Source: Metarhizobium sp964253915 (lineage in GTDB: Bacteria > Pseudomonadota > Alphaproteobacteria > Rhizobiales > Rhizobiaceae). Taken from it: DNA of 64,000 nucleotides. A program made the translations under genes and the position numbers. The DNA is taken from the NCBI RefSeq assembly GCF_964253915.1, contig NZ_CAXUSG020000005.1, forward strand, positions 62,001-126,000. The letters are read 5' to 3'. The notes under the pieces are model-generated. The model did not search any database. It saw only the letters and a program-made list of their open reading frames with translations, and was not told the origin of the DNA. Below, piece by piece: positions 9,429 through 19,012 of the stretch (position 1 is the first letter of the stretch; every line of letters starts with the position of its first letter).

Positions 9429-12347
9429 TCAGAAGAAACCGCGGCGCTGCCACCATCCGGCTTTTTTCGGCTTGGATGGCTCATCGTCGCCATTGCCGTC
9501 GGTTGCCTTGTTGGAGGTTACTACCGGTGCCGACGAGGAAACGTTGGACTCCCGGTTGGCGCGTGCCGGCTTGTCTGCGTCGCTGGTTTCGGCCGCCTGC
9601 GGTGCAGCGGCGTCTTCCGCCTGTTCCGGTTCGTCGGCAAGGGCTGCGGCATTGCCGGCAAGCACCTCTACTTCCTCGACGTCGACCGTCACCGCTTCGA
9701 CGATCGGCTCTTCAACCGGCGACGGGGCGGCCTTCTTGCGGCTGCGGCGCGGCTTTGCGCCCTTCGGTTCCTCGACGACGACGGCTGCGGTTTCGACGGC
9801 AGCCATCGCGACCTGGGCTTCCACGGCCTCTTCCGCGACGCTTTCGACCAACTCGGCCGTTACGACAGGCTCCTGGCGGGCGGTTTCGTCGAGATCGGCA
9901 TCACCTGCCTCGGCGTCATCCGTTTCGGCAGCTACACCTTCCACACCGTCTTCGTTTCGGCTGCGGCGTCCGCCGCGCTTGCCGCGACGACGGCGCTTGC
10001 GCTTGCCGTTTTCGTCAGACGCATTTGCCGTCGCGTCCTGCTCGGCGGCATTGTCGCCGTCTTCGTCCTCTTCGTCGCCGTCCTCATCGTCAGCTTCGCC
10101 GGCTGCGAAGGATTCCGAGCGGACTGCCTGCTCGTCACCGGCCGCGGGATTACCCTTGTTGCCACGACGGCGGCGGCGGCGCTTGCGCTTGCGGCCGTTC
10201 TGGTCGTCGCCGGTCGATGACTGCGGCTGCTCGGCAGCTTCCGCCTTCTCGACGATTTCTTCGTCTTCGTCCTCATCCGCCTCGATGACGATGTCGTCGT
10301 CGTCATCGTCCGGCTCGGGCGCGAACTGCAGCAGGCTCTCGATCTTGACGGGGTTTTCAACCGGCTCGCCACGCTCGATGTTGAAGTGCTGCGCGCCGAC
10401 GGCACCGTCGGATTCGATGATGATCGAAACGCCGAAGCGGTTTTCGTAATCGACGATGGTGCCGCGCTTGTGGTTGAGCAGGTAGAGCGCCGTTTCCGGC
10501 GTGGTGCGCACGGTGATGTCGTGCGTCGTGTTCTTCAGCAGGTACTCCTCGATACCGCGCAGCACGTGCAGGGCGACGGAGGACTGCGAACGGACGTGGC
10601 CGGTGCCGGCGCAATGCGGGCAGACCTGTGTCGTCGATTCCAGCACCGAGGCGCGGATGCGCTGGCGCGACATTTCCAGAAGGCCGAAATGCGAGATGCG
10701 GCCGACCTGGATGCGGGCGCGGTCGTTCTTCAGGCAATCCTTGAGCTTCTTTTCGACGGAGCGGTTGTTGCGCTTCTCCTCCATGTCGATGAAGTCGATG
10801 ACGATCAGGCCGGCAAGGTCGCGCAGGCGCAGCTGGCGGGCGACTTCTTCGGCCGCTTCCAGGTTGGTCTGCAGTGCCGTGTCCTCGATCGAATGCTCGC
10901 GGGTCGAACGGCCGGAGTTGACGTCGATGGCAACCAGCGCTTCCGTCTGGTTGATGATGATGTAACCGCCGGACTTCAGCGTCACCTGCGGCTGCAGCAT
11001 GCGGTCGAGCTGCGCCTCGATGCCGGAGCGCGAGAAGATCGGATGCAGGTCTCGGTAAGGCTGGACCACCTTGGCGTGGCTCGGCATCAGCATCTTCATG
11101 AAGTCTTTCGCTTCACGATAGCCTTCTTCGCCGGCAACGATGATTTCGCCGATATCCTTGTTGTAGAGGTCGCGGATCGAACGCTTGATCAGCGAGCCTT
11201 CCTCGTAGACGAGGCACGGCGCGATCGAATTCAGCGTCAGCGTCCGGACGTTTTCCCACAGGCGCATCAGATATTCGAAATCGCGCTTGATCTCGACCTT
11301 GGTGCGGTTGGCGCCGGCGGTGCGCAGGATGACGCCCATGCCCAGCGGCACTTCCAGCGAGCGGGCGACTTCCTTGAGGCGCTTGCGGTCCTGCGGCTGG
11401 GTGATCTTGCGGGAAATGCCGCCGCCGCGCGCCGTGTTCGGCATCAGCACCGAATAGCGGCCGGCGAGCGACAGGTAGGTGGTCAGCGCCGCGCCCTTGT
11501 TGCCGCGCTCTTCCTTGGCGACCTGCACGAGCAGGATCTGGCGGCGCTTGATGACTTCCTGGATGCGGTACTGCTTGCGCGGCTTGCGGATGACACGATC
11601 CGGAACCTCTTCCATCGCGTCTTCGGCGCCGACCGACTCGATGACTTCCTTTTCGCCATCATCGTCGTCATCGTCATCGTCGTCATTGTGACGGCGGCCG
11701 CGGGCGTCTTCGGAAATGGAGTCGGAATCGACCATTGCCGCCATCTCGCCGGGCTTGCCGTCATCGTCCTCGCCTTCGGCGGGCGCTTCGACGCTTTCGA
11801 CGGCCTCAGGGGCAGCTTCGGCAACGGCTTCCGCGGCCGGCTCTTCCGTCTTGCGCTTGGCGCGGCTGCGGCGCGGCTTGGCCTTCGGCTTGACGTCTTC
11901 TTCCGCGACGGCGGCTGCTTCGGCTTCGACCGGAGCGGTTTCGACAGCTACTTCTTCGGCAGCCGGTTCGTCGGCAGCGACGATGCCGATATCCGGCTGG
12001 TCTTCCTTGGCGAGATCAAGCGCCGTCTCGACATGCTCGATGTCGTCGTCCTTGCGATGCTCTTCAGCCTCGGCGCGCAACAGCGCCTGCCGGTCGGCAA
12101 GGGGGATCTGATAATAATCGGGGTGGATTTCGGCAAAGGCCAGGAAGCCGTGGCGATTGCCGCCGTAATCGACGAAGGCCGCCTGCAGGGAAGGTTCGAC
12201 GCGGGTGACTTTCGCCAGGTAGATATTACCGCGGATCTGCTTCTTGTGCTGCGATTCGAAGTCGAATTCTTCTATGCGGTTGCCGCGTACGACAACAACG
12301 CGCGTCTCCTCTTCGTGAGACGCATCGATAAGCATTTTGTCTGCCAT
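9429..12347 (-). CDS. rne: Ribonuclease E
   Basis: RNase E, 972 residues, the endonuclease scaffold of the degradosome that starts mRNA decay and matures rRNA and tRNA. Catalytic Asp475 (AIDVNSGR) and Asp518 (VIDFIDM) keep the 43-residue spacing of E. coli D303/D346, and the Zn-link CPHC is at 576-579. All three are shifted by 172 residues because a long Ala/Glu/Asp-rich and Lys/Arg-rich insertion, including a run of nine Asp, interrupts the N-terminal S1 domain. The C-terminal 330 residues are low-complexity acidic and arginine-rich blocks, ending in the WWQRRGFF tail typical of alphaproteobacteria. The start at 12347 has GAGGAG upstream; an upstream in-frame start at 12389 is not favoured. 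Confidence 0.95.
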   Translation of the reverse strand: MADKMLIDASHEEETRVVVVRGNRIEEFDFESQHKKQIRGNIYLAKVTRVEPSLQAAFVDYGGNRHGFLAFAEIHPDYYQIPLADRQALLRAEAEEHRKDDDIEHVETALDLAKEDQPDIGIVAADEPAAEEVAVETAPVEAEAAAVAEEDVKPKAKPRRSRAKRKTEEPAAEAVAEAAPEAVESVEAPAEGEDDDGKPGEMAAMVDSDSISEDARGRRHNDDDDDDDDDGEKEVIESVGAEDAMEEVPDRVIRKPRKQYRIQEVIKRRQILLVQVAKEERGNKGAALTTYLSLAGRYSVLMPNTARGGGISRKITQPQDRKRLKEVARSLEVPLGMGVILRTAGANRTKVEIKRDFEYLMRLWENVRTLTLNSIAPCLVYEEGSLIKRSIRDLYNKDIGEIIVAGEEGYREAKDFMKMLMPSHAKVVQPYRDLHPIFSRSGIEAQLDRMLQPQVTLKSGGYIIINQTEALVAIDVNSGRSTREHSIEDTALQTNLEAAEEVARQLRLRDLAGLIVIDFIDMEEKRNNRSVEKKLKDCLKNDRARIQVGRISHFGLLEMSRQRIRASVLESTTQVCPHCAGTGHVRSQSSVALHVLRGIEEYLLKNTTHDITVRTTPETALYLLNHKRGTIVDYENRFGVSIIIESDGAVGAQHFNIERGEPVENPVKIESLLQFAPEPDDDDDDIVIEADEDEDEEIVEKAEAAEQPQSSTGDDQNGRKRKRRRRRRGNKGNPAAGDEQAVRSESFAAGEADDEDGDEEDEDGDNAAEQDATANASDENGKRKRRRRGKRGGRRSRNEDGVEGVAAETDDAEAGDADLDETARQEPVVTAELVESVAEEAVEAQVAMAAVETAAVVVEEPKGAKPRRSRKKAAPSPVEEPIVEAVTVDVEEVEVLAGNAAALADEPEQAEDAAAPQAAETSDADKPARANRESNVSSSAPVVTSNKATDGNGDDEPSKPKKAGWWQRRGFF

Positions 12348-12968
12348 GTAGATTGTGCTCCTCGGCGCAGGTGCGAGCGAGCAGACCAATCACGCCTGGA
12401 GGCGAATTGGATATGCAAAGCGGCCGGTGCGCCGGAAATGATGATTCGCGTAACGGTCGGTTCCGAGGGCAGCAGCCAGACACTGTCGGGGGTGTTCTTT
12501 CCCCCGGGCCTGTTCATTTCTGACGAAAACTGCTGCAACGACATCAATGACCAAACGAGAACGACGATAACTTGAACCCATATCTGGGTCCGATGAATTT
12601 GCTCTGCGAGCAACGGTGGCATGCCACCGAGTAATTGCTTCCGGCCACCGCCGGCTCTTGATCCAGTTTCAGGTCGAGGTGCGGTGACGGCGGATGAAGC
12701 CCCCGTTTCCAGCGCCAGGTCCACTTACGGCTGGCTGCTCCTTCGGCGATTCTATCCCGTTAACACCTTAAACCTTCACCTGCGTTTTATGTTTTATCTG
12801 TCACAATAGCAAGGGAAAACCCAAGTTTGCCATAATATTGATGGATTCGCTCGCGGGCAGCAGTGGATAAATCCGTGCCGGAATGGCACAGGAGGATGGA
12901 GGCCAATTTCCGACACTTTTGATCGCTAGGTCGGTCGCCGCCGGACGGAACGGATAGCATCGGGGACC
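12348..12968. other. Long divergent intergenic region between rne and the amidase gene
   Basis: About 620 bases with no convincing gene separate two divergently read genes. It must hold both promoters. On the rne side it likely carries a long 5' untranslated leader; enteric rne is autoregulated through such a leader, but no conserved rne leader motif is identifiable here by eye. An AT-richer patch at about 12770-12845 is the most promoter-like part. Confidence 0.5.
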
Positions 12969-14246
12969 ATGCGGAAGATTTTCAGCTGCGAAGGGTGGGG
13001 GATGAGGAGAGCGGGGCGTATTGGCAGGTTCGGCAGGCAACATCTGTCATTTGTCCTGTCGTTGCTCTTTTTCGCATTCGCTTCGTTTCCCGTAGTCGCA
13101 GAGGGGGAGACATCCGAACCGCTGCTCGCCTATGGCGCCCGCATCGCAGGCGACAACGCCCGCACGCGTATCGTCGTCGATTTCGACCGCGAACTAAAAA
13201 TCTCCGTCCACTATGTTGCCGACCCGGTTCGGGTGATCGTCGATCTGCCGCGGACCGCATTCGGTTTTGCCGCGGACGATCTGGCGCCTCGTGGCCTGTT
13301 CACCGACATCCGCTACGGCGCAATGGACGAACACAGTGCGCGCATCGTGCTCACCGCCAGCCGCCCGGTGCGCCTCGCCATGGCGGAGGTGCAGCCCGAT
13401 GAAACGGGCAAGGGATACCGGCTGGTGCTCGATGCCGAAACCGTGACGGATGCCGGTTTTGGCCAGCTGCTGAAGACACAGGATTGGCAGGATACGCTTC
13501 CCGCTGCAGAGGCGGAGACGGCGGTGCCATCCACTGCCGAGGCGCAGGACAGTCGCTTCGTCATCGCGGTGGATGCCGGCCATGGCGGGATCGATACCGG
13601 CGCTGTCGGCAGCGACTCGAAGACGGAGGAAAAGAACGTCACGCTTTCTTTCGCCCGTATTTTCGTCGAACGTCTCAACCGTGAACCGGGCATCGAGGCG
13701 TTTCTGACCCGGGACAAGGATGAATTCCTGTCCCTGTCCGAACGCGTGCAGATTGCTCGGGGACGCCATGCCAATCTGTTGATTTCGCTGCACGCCGACA
13801 CGCTGCGCCAGCGCAATATCCGCGGCGCCACCGTCTACACCATCTCCGATACCGCTTCGGACAGCCTGGCGGCCGATCTCGCCAAGCGCGAAAACCTGTC
13901 CGACGAAATCGCCGGCGTGGCGTTGAGCAACGAGCCGGCCGCCGTCGCCGACATCCTTCTCGATCTGACCCGCCGCGAGACGCAGGCCTTTTCCATCGCC
14001 ATGGCGCGGGCCGTTGTGTCCTCTTTCGAGGGCCAGGTATCGCTAATCAACAATCCGCATCGTTACGCCGGCTTCCGCGTGCTGCAGGCGCCGGACGTGC
14101 CGTCGATTCTGCTGGAACTCGGTTTTCTCTCCAATCTCGAAGACGAAAAGTTGCTGGTGGATGAAAAATGGCGGGAAAAAGTAGCCGATCTGCTGGCGGC
14201 GGCGGCTATGCGCTATCGCGAAAGAACCGTTTCTGGCGGGGGATGA
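12969..14246 (+). CDS. amiC: N-acetylmuramoyl-L-alanine amidase (AmiC type)
   Basis: 425 residues. A hydrophobic export signal (about residues 24-45) is followed by an AMIN domain (LAYGARIAGDNARTRIVVDF onward) and a zinc amidase_3 domain with AVDAGHGGIDTGAVG, an LLISLHADT strand and a final LLELGFLSN, which supply the zinc ligands and catalytic glutamate. It cleaves the stem peptide from peptidoglycan in the periplasm during cell separation. The ATG at 12969 is used; a second ATG at 13002 with a GGGTGGGGG stretch before it would give a shorter, equally plausible N-terminus. It lies next to the PBP1A gene, as in other rhizobia. Confidence 0.93.
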   Translation: MRKIFSCEGWGMRRAGRIGRFGRQHLSFVLSLLFFAFASFPVVAEGETSEPLLAYGARIAGDNARTRIVVDFDRELKISVHYVADPVRVIVDLPRTAFGFAADDLAPRGLFTDIRYGAMDEHSARIVLTASRPVRLAMAEVQPDETGKGYRLVLDAETVTDAGFGQLLKTQDWQDTLPAAEAETAVPSTAEAQDSRFVIAVDAGHGGIDTGAVGSDSKTEEKNVTLSFARIFVERLNREPGIEAFLTRDKDEFLSLSERVQIARGRHANLLISLHADTLRQRNIRGATVYTISDTASDSLAADLAKRENLSDEIAGVALSNEPAAVADILLDLTRRETQAFSIAMARAVVSSFEGQVSLINNPHRYAGFRVLQAPDVPSILLELGFLSNLEDEKLLVDEKWREKVADLLAAAAMRYRERTVSGGG

Positions 14247-14509
14247 GGCGGAGCAGGACCGTTGCTATACGGTCACTCTGCACAGAAATGGCGATTTAAG
14301 CCCTATTTTGCGCACATTCACGCCTTTAGTCCTAACCCATTGTAAACCCCGCGCGACTCGCGTCTCTGTTTCAGAGACTTGTCTTGCAAACGGGGATGTC
14401 TCGTGCAAAACGCGACCGAATATGCGATTGTGCTTTGGCACGCGCGAAGATTGGCGGAGGATGGAGCGTCCATGGCGTTTTCCAGTCCTGGAGACCGGTA
14501 GCTCAGACT

Positions 14510-16969
14510 ATGATCAGACTGATTGGATATTTGTTCGGCATTGCCTGCGTCATGTTCTTCGGCGTGGCCGCCGTCGTGGCCGTCTACCTCAATGGCGTTT
14601 CCAAGGACCTGCCCGATTATGCCGTGCTGAACAGCTACGCGCCACCCGTCACCACCCGCGTCCACGCCGGCAACGGCGCGCTTATGGCCGAGTATGCCCG
14701 TGAACGCCGCCTGTTCCTGCCGATCCAGGCGATACCCGACCGTGTGAAGGCCGCCTTCCTCTCGGCAGAAGACAAGAATTTCTACAATCACCCCGGCGTC
14801 GACCTCTCCGGTCTGGCGCGCGCCATCCTGGTCAATATCCAGAACATGGGCTCCGGCCGCCGCCCCGTCGGCGCATCGACGATCACGCAGCAGGTGGCCA
14901 AGAACTTTCTCTTGACGGCCGACCAGACGTTTGACCGCAAGATCAAGGAGGCCATCCTCTCCTTCCGCATCGAGCAGGCCTACAGCAAAGACAAGATTCT
15001 CGAGCTTTATCTCAACGAGATCTTCTTCGGCATGAATTCCTACGGCATTGCCGGTGCCGCGCTGACCTATTTCGACAAGTCAGTGACGGAACTGACGATC
15101 GCCGAGGCCGCCTATCTTGCTTCGCTGCCGAAAGGCCCGTCGAACTATCATCCGTTCCGTCATGCGGAAGCCGCCCTCGAGCGCCGCAACTGGGTCATCG
15201 ACCGCATGGTCGAGAACGGTTACGTCAGCCAGAGCGACGGCGCCGATGCCAAGAACCAGCCGCTCGGCGTGACGCTGCGCCGTGCCGGCTCCCACCTGTT
15301 CGCATCGGAATTTTTTTCCGAGGAAGTGCGCCGGCAGATCATCGAGCGTTATGGTGACAATGCGCTTTATGAGGGCGGCCTGTCCGTTCGCACCTCCCTT
15401 GATCCTGTCATCCAGACCTATGCCCGCAAAGCGTTGCATGACGGTTTGATCGGCTATGACGAGCGCCGCGGGTTTCACGGCCCGGTCGCGACGATCGACA
15501 TGACGAAGGATTGGGGCGAGGAACTGGCAAAGGTGCCAGGCCTCAGCGACGTGCCGGAATGGCGCCTTGCCGTGGTCATCTCGGTTGACAAGAAAGTTGC
15601 AGAGATCGGCTTGCAGCCTGGCATGGAAGCCAACGGCAAGGTCAAGGCCGAGCGCAAGCTGGCGCGGATCGAAGCCGAAAACATGCAGTGGGCCTATCGC
15701 TCGTCCAAGGGTGACCGCAAGACGGCGAAGAGCCCGGACGGTGTGTTTTCGCCCGGCGATGTCGTCTATGTCGAGCCTATCGGCGATGCGGAGACGACCG
15801 ACACCTTCCGCCTGCGGCAGCCGCCGAAGGTGCAGGGTGCGCTCGTCGCCATGGACCCGCATACGGGCCGTGTTCTCGCCATGGTCGGCGGCTTCTCTTA
15901 TGCGCAGTCGGAATTCAACCGCGCAACACAGGCCAAGCGCCAGCCCGGTTCGTCCTTCAAGCCCTTCGTCTACGCCGCAGCCCTCGACAACGGTTATACG
16001 CCGGCCTCGGTCATCATGGACGCGCCGATCGAGATCGTCTCGGGCGGCACCGTATGGCGGCCGGAAAACTACGGCGGCGGTTCGGCTGGCCCGTCGACGT
16101 TGCGCCTCGGCATCGAGAAATCGCGTAACCTGATGACGGTGCGTCTTGCCAACGACATGGGCATGAACCTCGTTGCCGAATATGCTGAACGTTTTGGCAT
16201 CTACGACAAGATGCCGCCGCTTCTCTCCATGTCGCTCGGCTCCGGTGAAACCACCGTCTTGCGCATGGTTTCTGCCTATTCGGTGCTGGCGAATGGCGGC
16301 AAGCAGATCAAGCCGTCGCTGATCGACCGCATCCAGGATCGCTATGGCAAGACGATCTTCCGTCACGAGGAGCGGGTCTGCGAAGGCTGCAATGCCGGCT
16401 CCTGGGACAATCAGGAAGAGCCGACCGTGGTCGATAATCGCGAGCAGGTTCTCGATCCGATGACGGCCTACCAGATCACTTCGATGATGGAAGGTGTCGT
16501 CACCCGCGGTACGGCCGGCGGCAAGATCAAGCTCGATCGCCCGGTTGCCGGCAAGACCGGCACGACCAACGACGAGAAGGACGCCTGGTTCGTCGGCTAT
16601 ACCGCCGATCTCGTCGCTGGTCTTTATATCGGCCTCGACAATCCGGCCCCGCTTGGCCGCGGTGCGACGGGTGGTTCGCTTTCCGCGCCGATCTTCAACG
16701 AGTTCATGCAGATGGCGGTGAAGGATACGCCGGTGACGAAGTTCATCCTGCCGGAAGGCATGACGCTGATCGCCGTCAACCGCAAGACCGGCATGCAGGC
16801 CTTCGAAGGCGATCCGGACACGATCATGGAAGCCTTCAAGCCCGGCACCGGCCCGGCCGACAGCTTCTCGGTGATCGGCATGGAGGGCACGGTGGATCCG
16901 GAAGAGATCCTGCGCACCTCGCCACAGGCCAACCAGGCCGTGACGTCGGGCAGCGGCGGCCTGTTCTAA
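14510..16969 (+). CDS. mrcA: Penicillin-binding protein 1A
   Basis: Bifunctional PBP1A, 819 residues. One N-terminal membrane helix (residues 5-27) precedes a glycosyltransferase domain with catalytic Glu87 (EDKNFY) and RRPVGASTITQQ; then an OB-like insertion; then the transpeptidase domain with SxxK (S481-S-F-K484), SRN (538-540) and KTGT (K682). It polymerises and crosslinks peptidoglycan at the inner membrane. The frame is open upstream to 14384, but the membrane segment begins at ATG 14510, which fits the family. The ribosome binding site is weak. It lies 263 bases after the amidase gene. Confidence 0.95.
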   Translation: MIRLIGYLFGIACVMFFGVAAVVAVYLNGVSKDLPDYAVLNSYAPPVTTRVHAGNGALMAEYARERRLFLPIQAIPDRVKAAFLSAEDKNFYNHPGVDLSGLARAILVNIQNMGSGRRPVGASTITQQVAKNFLLTADQTFDRKIKEAILSFRIEQAYSKDKILELYLNEIFFGMNSYGIAGAALTYFDKSVTELTIAEAAYLASLPKGPSNYHPFRHAEAALERRNWVIDRMVENGYVSQSDGADAKNQPLGVTLRRAGSHLFASEFFSEEVRRQIIERYGDNALYEGGLSVRTSLDPVIQTYARKALHDGLIGYDERRGFHGPVATIDMTKDWGEELAKVPGLSDVPEWRLAVVISVDKKVAEIGLQPGMEANGKVKAERKLARIEAENMQWAYRSSKGDRKTAKSPDGVFSPGDVVYVEPIGDAETTDTFRLRQPPKVQGALVAMDPHTGRVLAMVGGFSYAQSEFNRATQAKRQPGSSFKPFVYAAALDNGYTPASVIMDAPIEIVSGGTVWRPENYGGGSAGPSTLRLGIEKSRNLMTVRLANDMGMNLVAEYAERFGIYDKMPPLLSMSLGSGETTVLRMVSAYSVLANGGKQIKPSLIDRIQDRYGKTIFRHEERVCEGCNAGSWDNQEEPTVVDNREQVLDPMTAYQITSMMEGVVTRGTAGGKIKLDRPVAGKTGTTNDEKDAWFVGYTADLVAGLYIGLDNPAPLGRGATGGSLSAPIFNEFMQMAVKDTPVTKFILPEGMTLIAVNRKTGMQAFEGDPDTIMEAFKPGTGPADSFSVIGMEGTVDPEEILRTSPQANQAVTSGSGGLF

Positions 16970-16989
16970 ACCACGACGGATGGGGCAAA

Positions 16990-17021
16990 GCAGGCTCCGG
17001 GTCTTTACATCCCGGGCCTGC
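16990..17021 (+). terminator. Hairpin between mrcA and prfB
   Basis: GCAGGC and CCGGG (16990-17001, one bulged T) pair with CCCGG and GCCTGC (17011-17021), giving an 11-bp stem with a 9-base loop. No T-run follows; it may be a weak terminator or a 3'-end stabiliser. Confidence 0.45.
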
Positions 17022-17070
17022 GACACTATTCACGGGCAAACTTTTTCACAGAGGTAGCGAAGTCAGCATC

Positions 17071-18202
17071 ATGCGTGCGGAAATCGAAAACGTTGTCGAC
17101 GAAATCAAGCAGGCCATAAGCCTGCTGAGGAGGCATCTTTGACTGGGACCAGGCGATAAGACGACTGGACTGGTTGAACAACAAGGCAGAGGACCCGACC
17201 CTCTGGAACGACGCCTCCGAGGCGCAGAAGCTGATGCGCGAGCGCCAGCAGCTCGATGAAAGCATCGGCGGCGTCAAGCGTCTGGAGCAGCAGCTCCAGG
17301 ACAATATCGAGCTGATCGCCATGGGCGAGGAAGAGGGCGATCAGGCGATCGTCACCGAGGCCGAGGATGTCCTCAAGGCGCTGAAGGCCGAATCCGGCAA
17401 GCTGCAGGTCGAAGCCATGCTGTCCGGCGAGGCCGACGGCAACGACACCTATCTCGAAGTGCATTCCGGCGCCGGCGGTACCGAAAGCCAGGACTGGGCC
17501 AACATGCTGTTGCGCATGTACAGCCGCTGGGCGGAAAAGCAGCGCTTCAAGGTGGAAGTGCTGGAAATACACGACGGCGAAGAAGCCGGCATCAAGTCCG
17601 CGACCATTCTCGTCAAGGGCCACAACGCCTATGGCTGGCTGAAGACGGAATCGGGCGTGCATCGCCTGGTGCGCATCTCGCCCTACGACAGCAACGCGCG
17701 GCGGCACACGTCGTTCTCGTCGATCTGGGTCTACCCGGTCGTCGACGACTCGATCAACATCGAGGTCAACGAAAGCGATTGCCGCATCGATACCTACCGT
17801 TCGTCGGGCGCCGGCGGCCAGCACGTCAACACCACCGATTCGGCGGTGCGCATCACGCACATGCCAACCGGCATCGTCGTGCAGTGCCAGCAGGAACGTT
17901 CGCAGCACAAGAACCGCGCCAAGGCCTGGGACATGCTGCGCGCCCGTCTCTACGAGGCGGAGCTGAAGAAGCGTGAAGATGCGGCCAATGCCGAGGCGGC
18001 CTCGAAGACCGATATCGGCTGGGGTCACCAGATCCGCTCCTACGTTTTGCAGCCGTACCAGCTGGTCAAGGACCTGCGGACCGGCGTCGAAAGCACGGCC
18101 CCCAGCGACGTTCTCGATGGCGACGTCAGCCCCTTCATGGAAGCAGCGCTCGCTCACCGCATCAGCGGCAAGGCGGATGCGGTCGTCGGCGATATCGACT
18201 GA
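17071..18202 (+). CDS. prfB: Peptide chain release factor 2 with programmed +1 frameshift
   Basis: RF2, 376 residues, joined from 17071-17139 and 17141-18202. It ends translation at UGA and UAA. After 23 codons the zero frame reads CTT TGA (17137-17142); skipping the T at 17140 continues as DWDQAIRRLDW in the +1 frame. The stimulatory Shine-Dalgarno-like AGGAGG (17128-17133) sits 3 bases before CTT, as in E. coli. This is the autoregulatory frameshift: scarce RF2 favours shifting at the UGA. The GGQ catalytic motif is at 248-250. The tripeptide that reads the stop codon, SPF in E. coli, is SPY here (203-205). It is not a sequencing error or pseudogene. Confidence 0.97.
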
Positions 18203-18229
18203 ACCGCTGCTTCACGGCAGACAAAGAAG

Positions 18230-18264
18230 AACGGCCGCCGGACATGGTCCGGCGGTCGTTCTCG
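18230..18264 (+). terminator. Rho-independent terminator after prfB
   Basis: A 14-bp stem (18230-18243 with 18247-18260) with one G-T pair and a 3-base loop lies 28 bases after the prfB stop, followed by a T-containing tail. Confidence 0.7.
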
Positions 18265-18308
18265 TTTACGGGGTTGCGCCACCCGGACCGCATGCTATTC
18301 TTCCCGGT

Positions 18309-18431
18309 ATGGGTTATGACTGGTCAGGAGCGCGCACCCGGCGCAGGAAGATATGGACGGCGATCGCCATTGCCGGCTCGACGGTCACGATCGCTTCCAT
18401 GATGGCGTCCGCGCTGTTTTCGGCGCAGTGA
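18309..18431 (+). CDS. Possible 40-residue membrane-associated small protein
   Basis: An ATG frame encoding MGYDWSGARTRRRKIWTAIA followed by a hydrophobic stretch (IAGSTVTIASMMASALF) before a TGA. The pattern, a basic N-terminus then one hydrophobic segment, fits a single-pass small protein. No good ribosome binding site precedes it, and I recognise no family. It lies between the prfB terminator and the next secreted protein gene. It could be chance. Confidence 0.3.
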   Translation: MGYDWSGARTRRRKIWTAIAIAGSTVTIASMMASALFSAQ

Positions 18432-18460
18432 CAACAGCAGATCATCGCGTGGAGAGAGTG

Positions 18461-18865
18461 ATGTTTGGCCGCATAGTGATGGCAGCGATCCTTCTTGCAG
18501 CATCGACCTCAGCCGTGATGGCGGAAACCATTTCCAAGAAAAACTTGCGCGCACTCAGCGGCATGGATCGGCGACTGGCGCTGTTGGGGGCTGCCGAAGC
18601 GGGTTGCAAACCGTCGCCGCTGAAAGTCTCCATCGTTACCCAGCCGTCGAATGGCAGCGTCGAGGTCAAGAAGGGCCTGTCCAAGCCCGGCGCCCTCAGC
18701 GAATGCCCGGCTTTGCGGGTGAGGGTGGAGGCGGTGATCTATCGCTCGAATGCCGGTTACTCCGGTAGCGATACGACGGTGGTACGGATCGAGGATCCGC
18801 GCGGCAACGTCCAGATCATGCAGTTCGAGATCGACGTCAAGGCCTCCGACATCGCGCCGATGTAA
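18461..18865 (+). CDS. Secreted hypothetical protein
   Basis: 134 residues starting MFGRIVMAAILLAASTSAVM, a clear signal peptide cleaved near VMAET. The mature part has a Cys at GAAEAGCKPSPL and another at LSECPAL, possibly bridged, followed by beta-rich sequence (IVTQPSNGSVEVKKG, VIYRSNAGYSGSDTTVVRI) that resembles a small immunoglobulin-like or cadherin-like strand set. The ATG has GGAGAGAG upstream. Function unknown. It converges with the minus-strand hypothetical ending at 19013. Confidence 0.7.
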   Translation: MFGRIVMAAILLAASTSAVMAETISKKNLRALSGMDRRLALLGAAEAGCKPSPLKVSIVTQPSNGSVEVKKGLSKPGALSECPALRVRVEAVIYRSNAGYSGSDTTVVRIEDPRGNVQIMQFEIDVKASDIAPM

Positions 18866-19012
18866 GCAATTCCGACCGGCGAATCAGTCTCTTTGCGAAG
18901 TGCCGAGAGACAGGTCGATTTTCAGCATCGACATGGAGGTTTTTGCGGTCGGCAAGCGGATCTCGTTGGCCTGTTCGCCAATGCGGCGGTTGCTTTTGAC
19001 CGCGACACCCTA

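Noticed and set aside
10386..12575. Long plus-strand frame opposite rne
   Set aside because: Antisense to RNase E; rich in residues produced by reverse reading of its biased codons.
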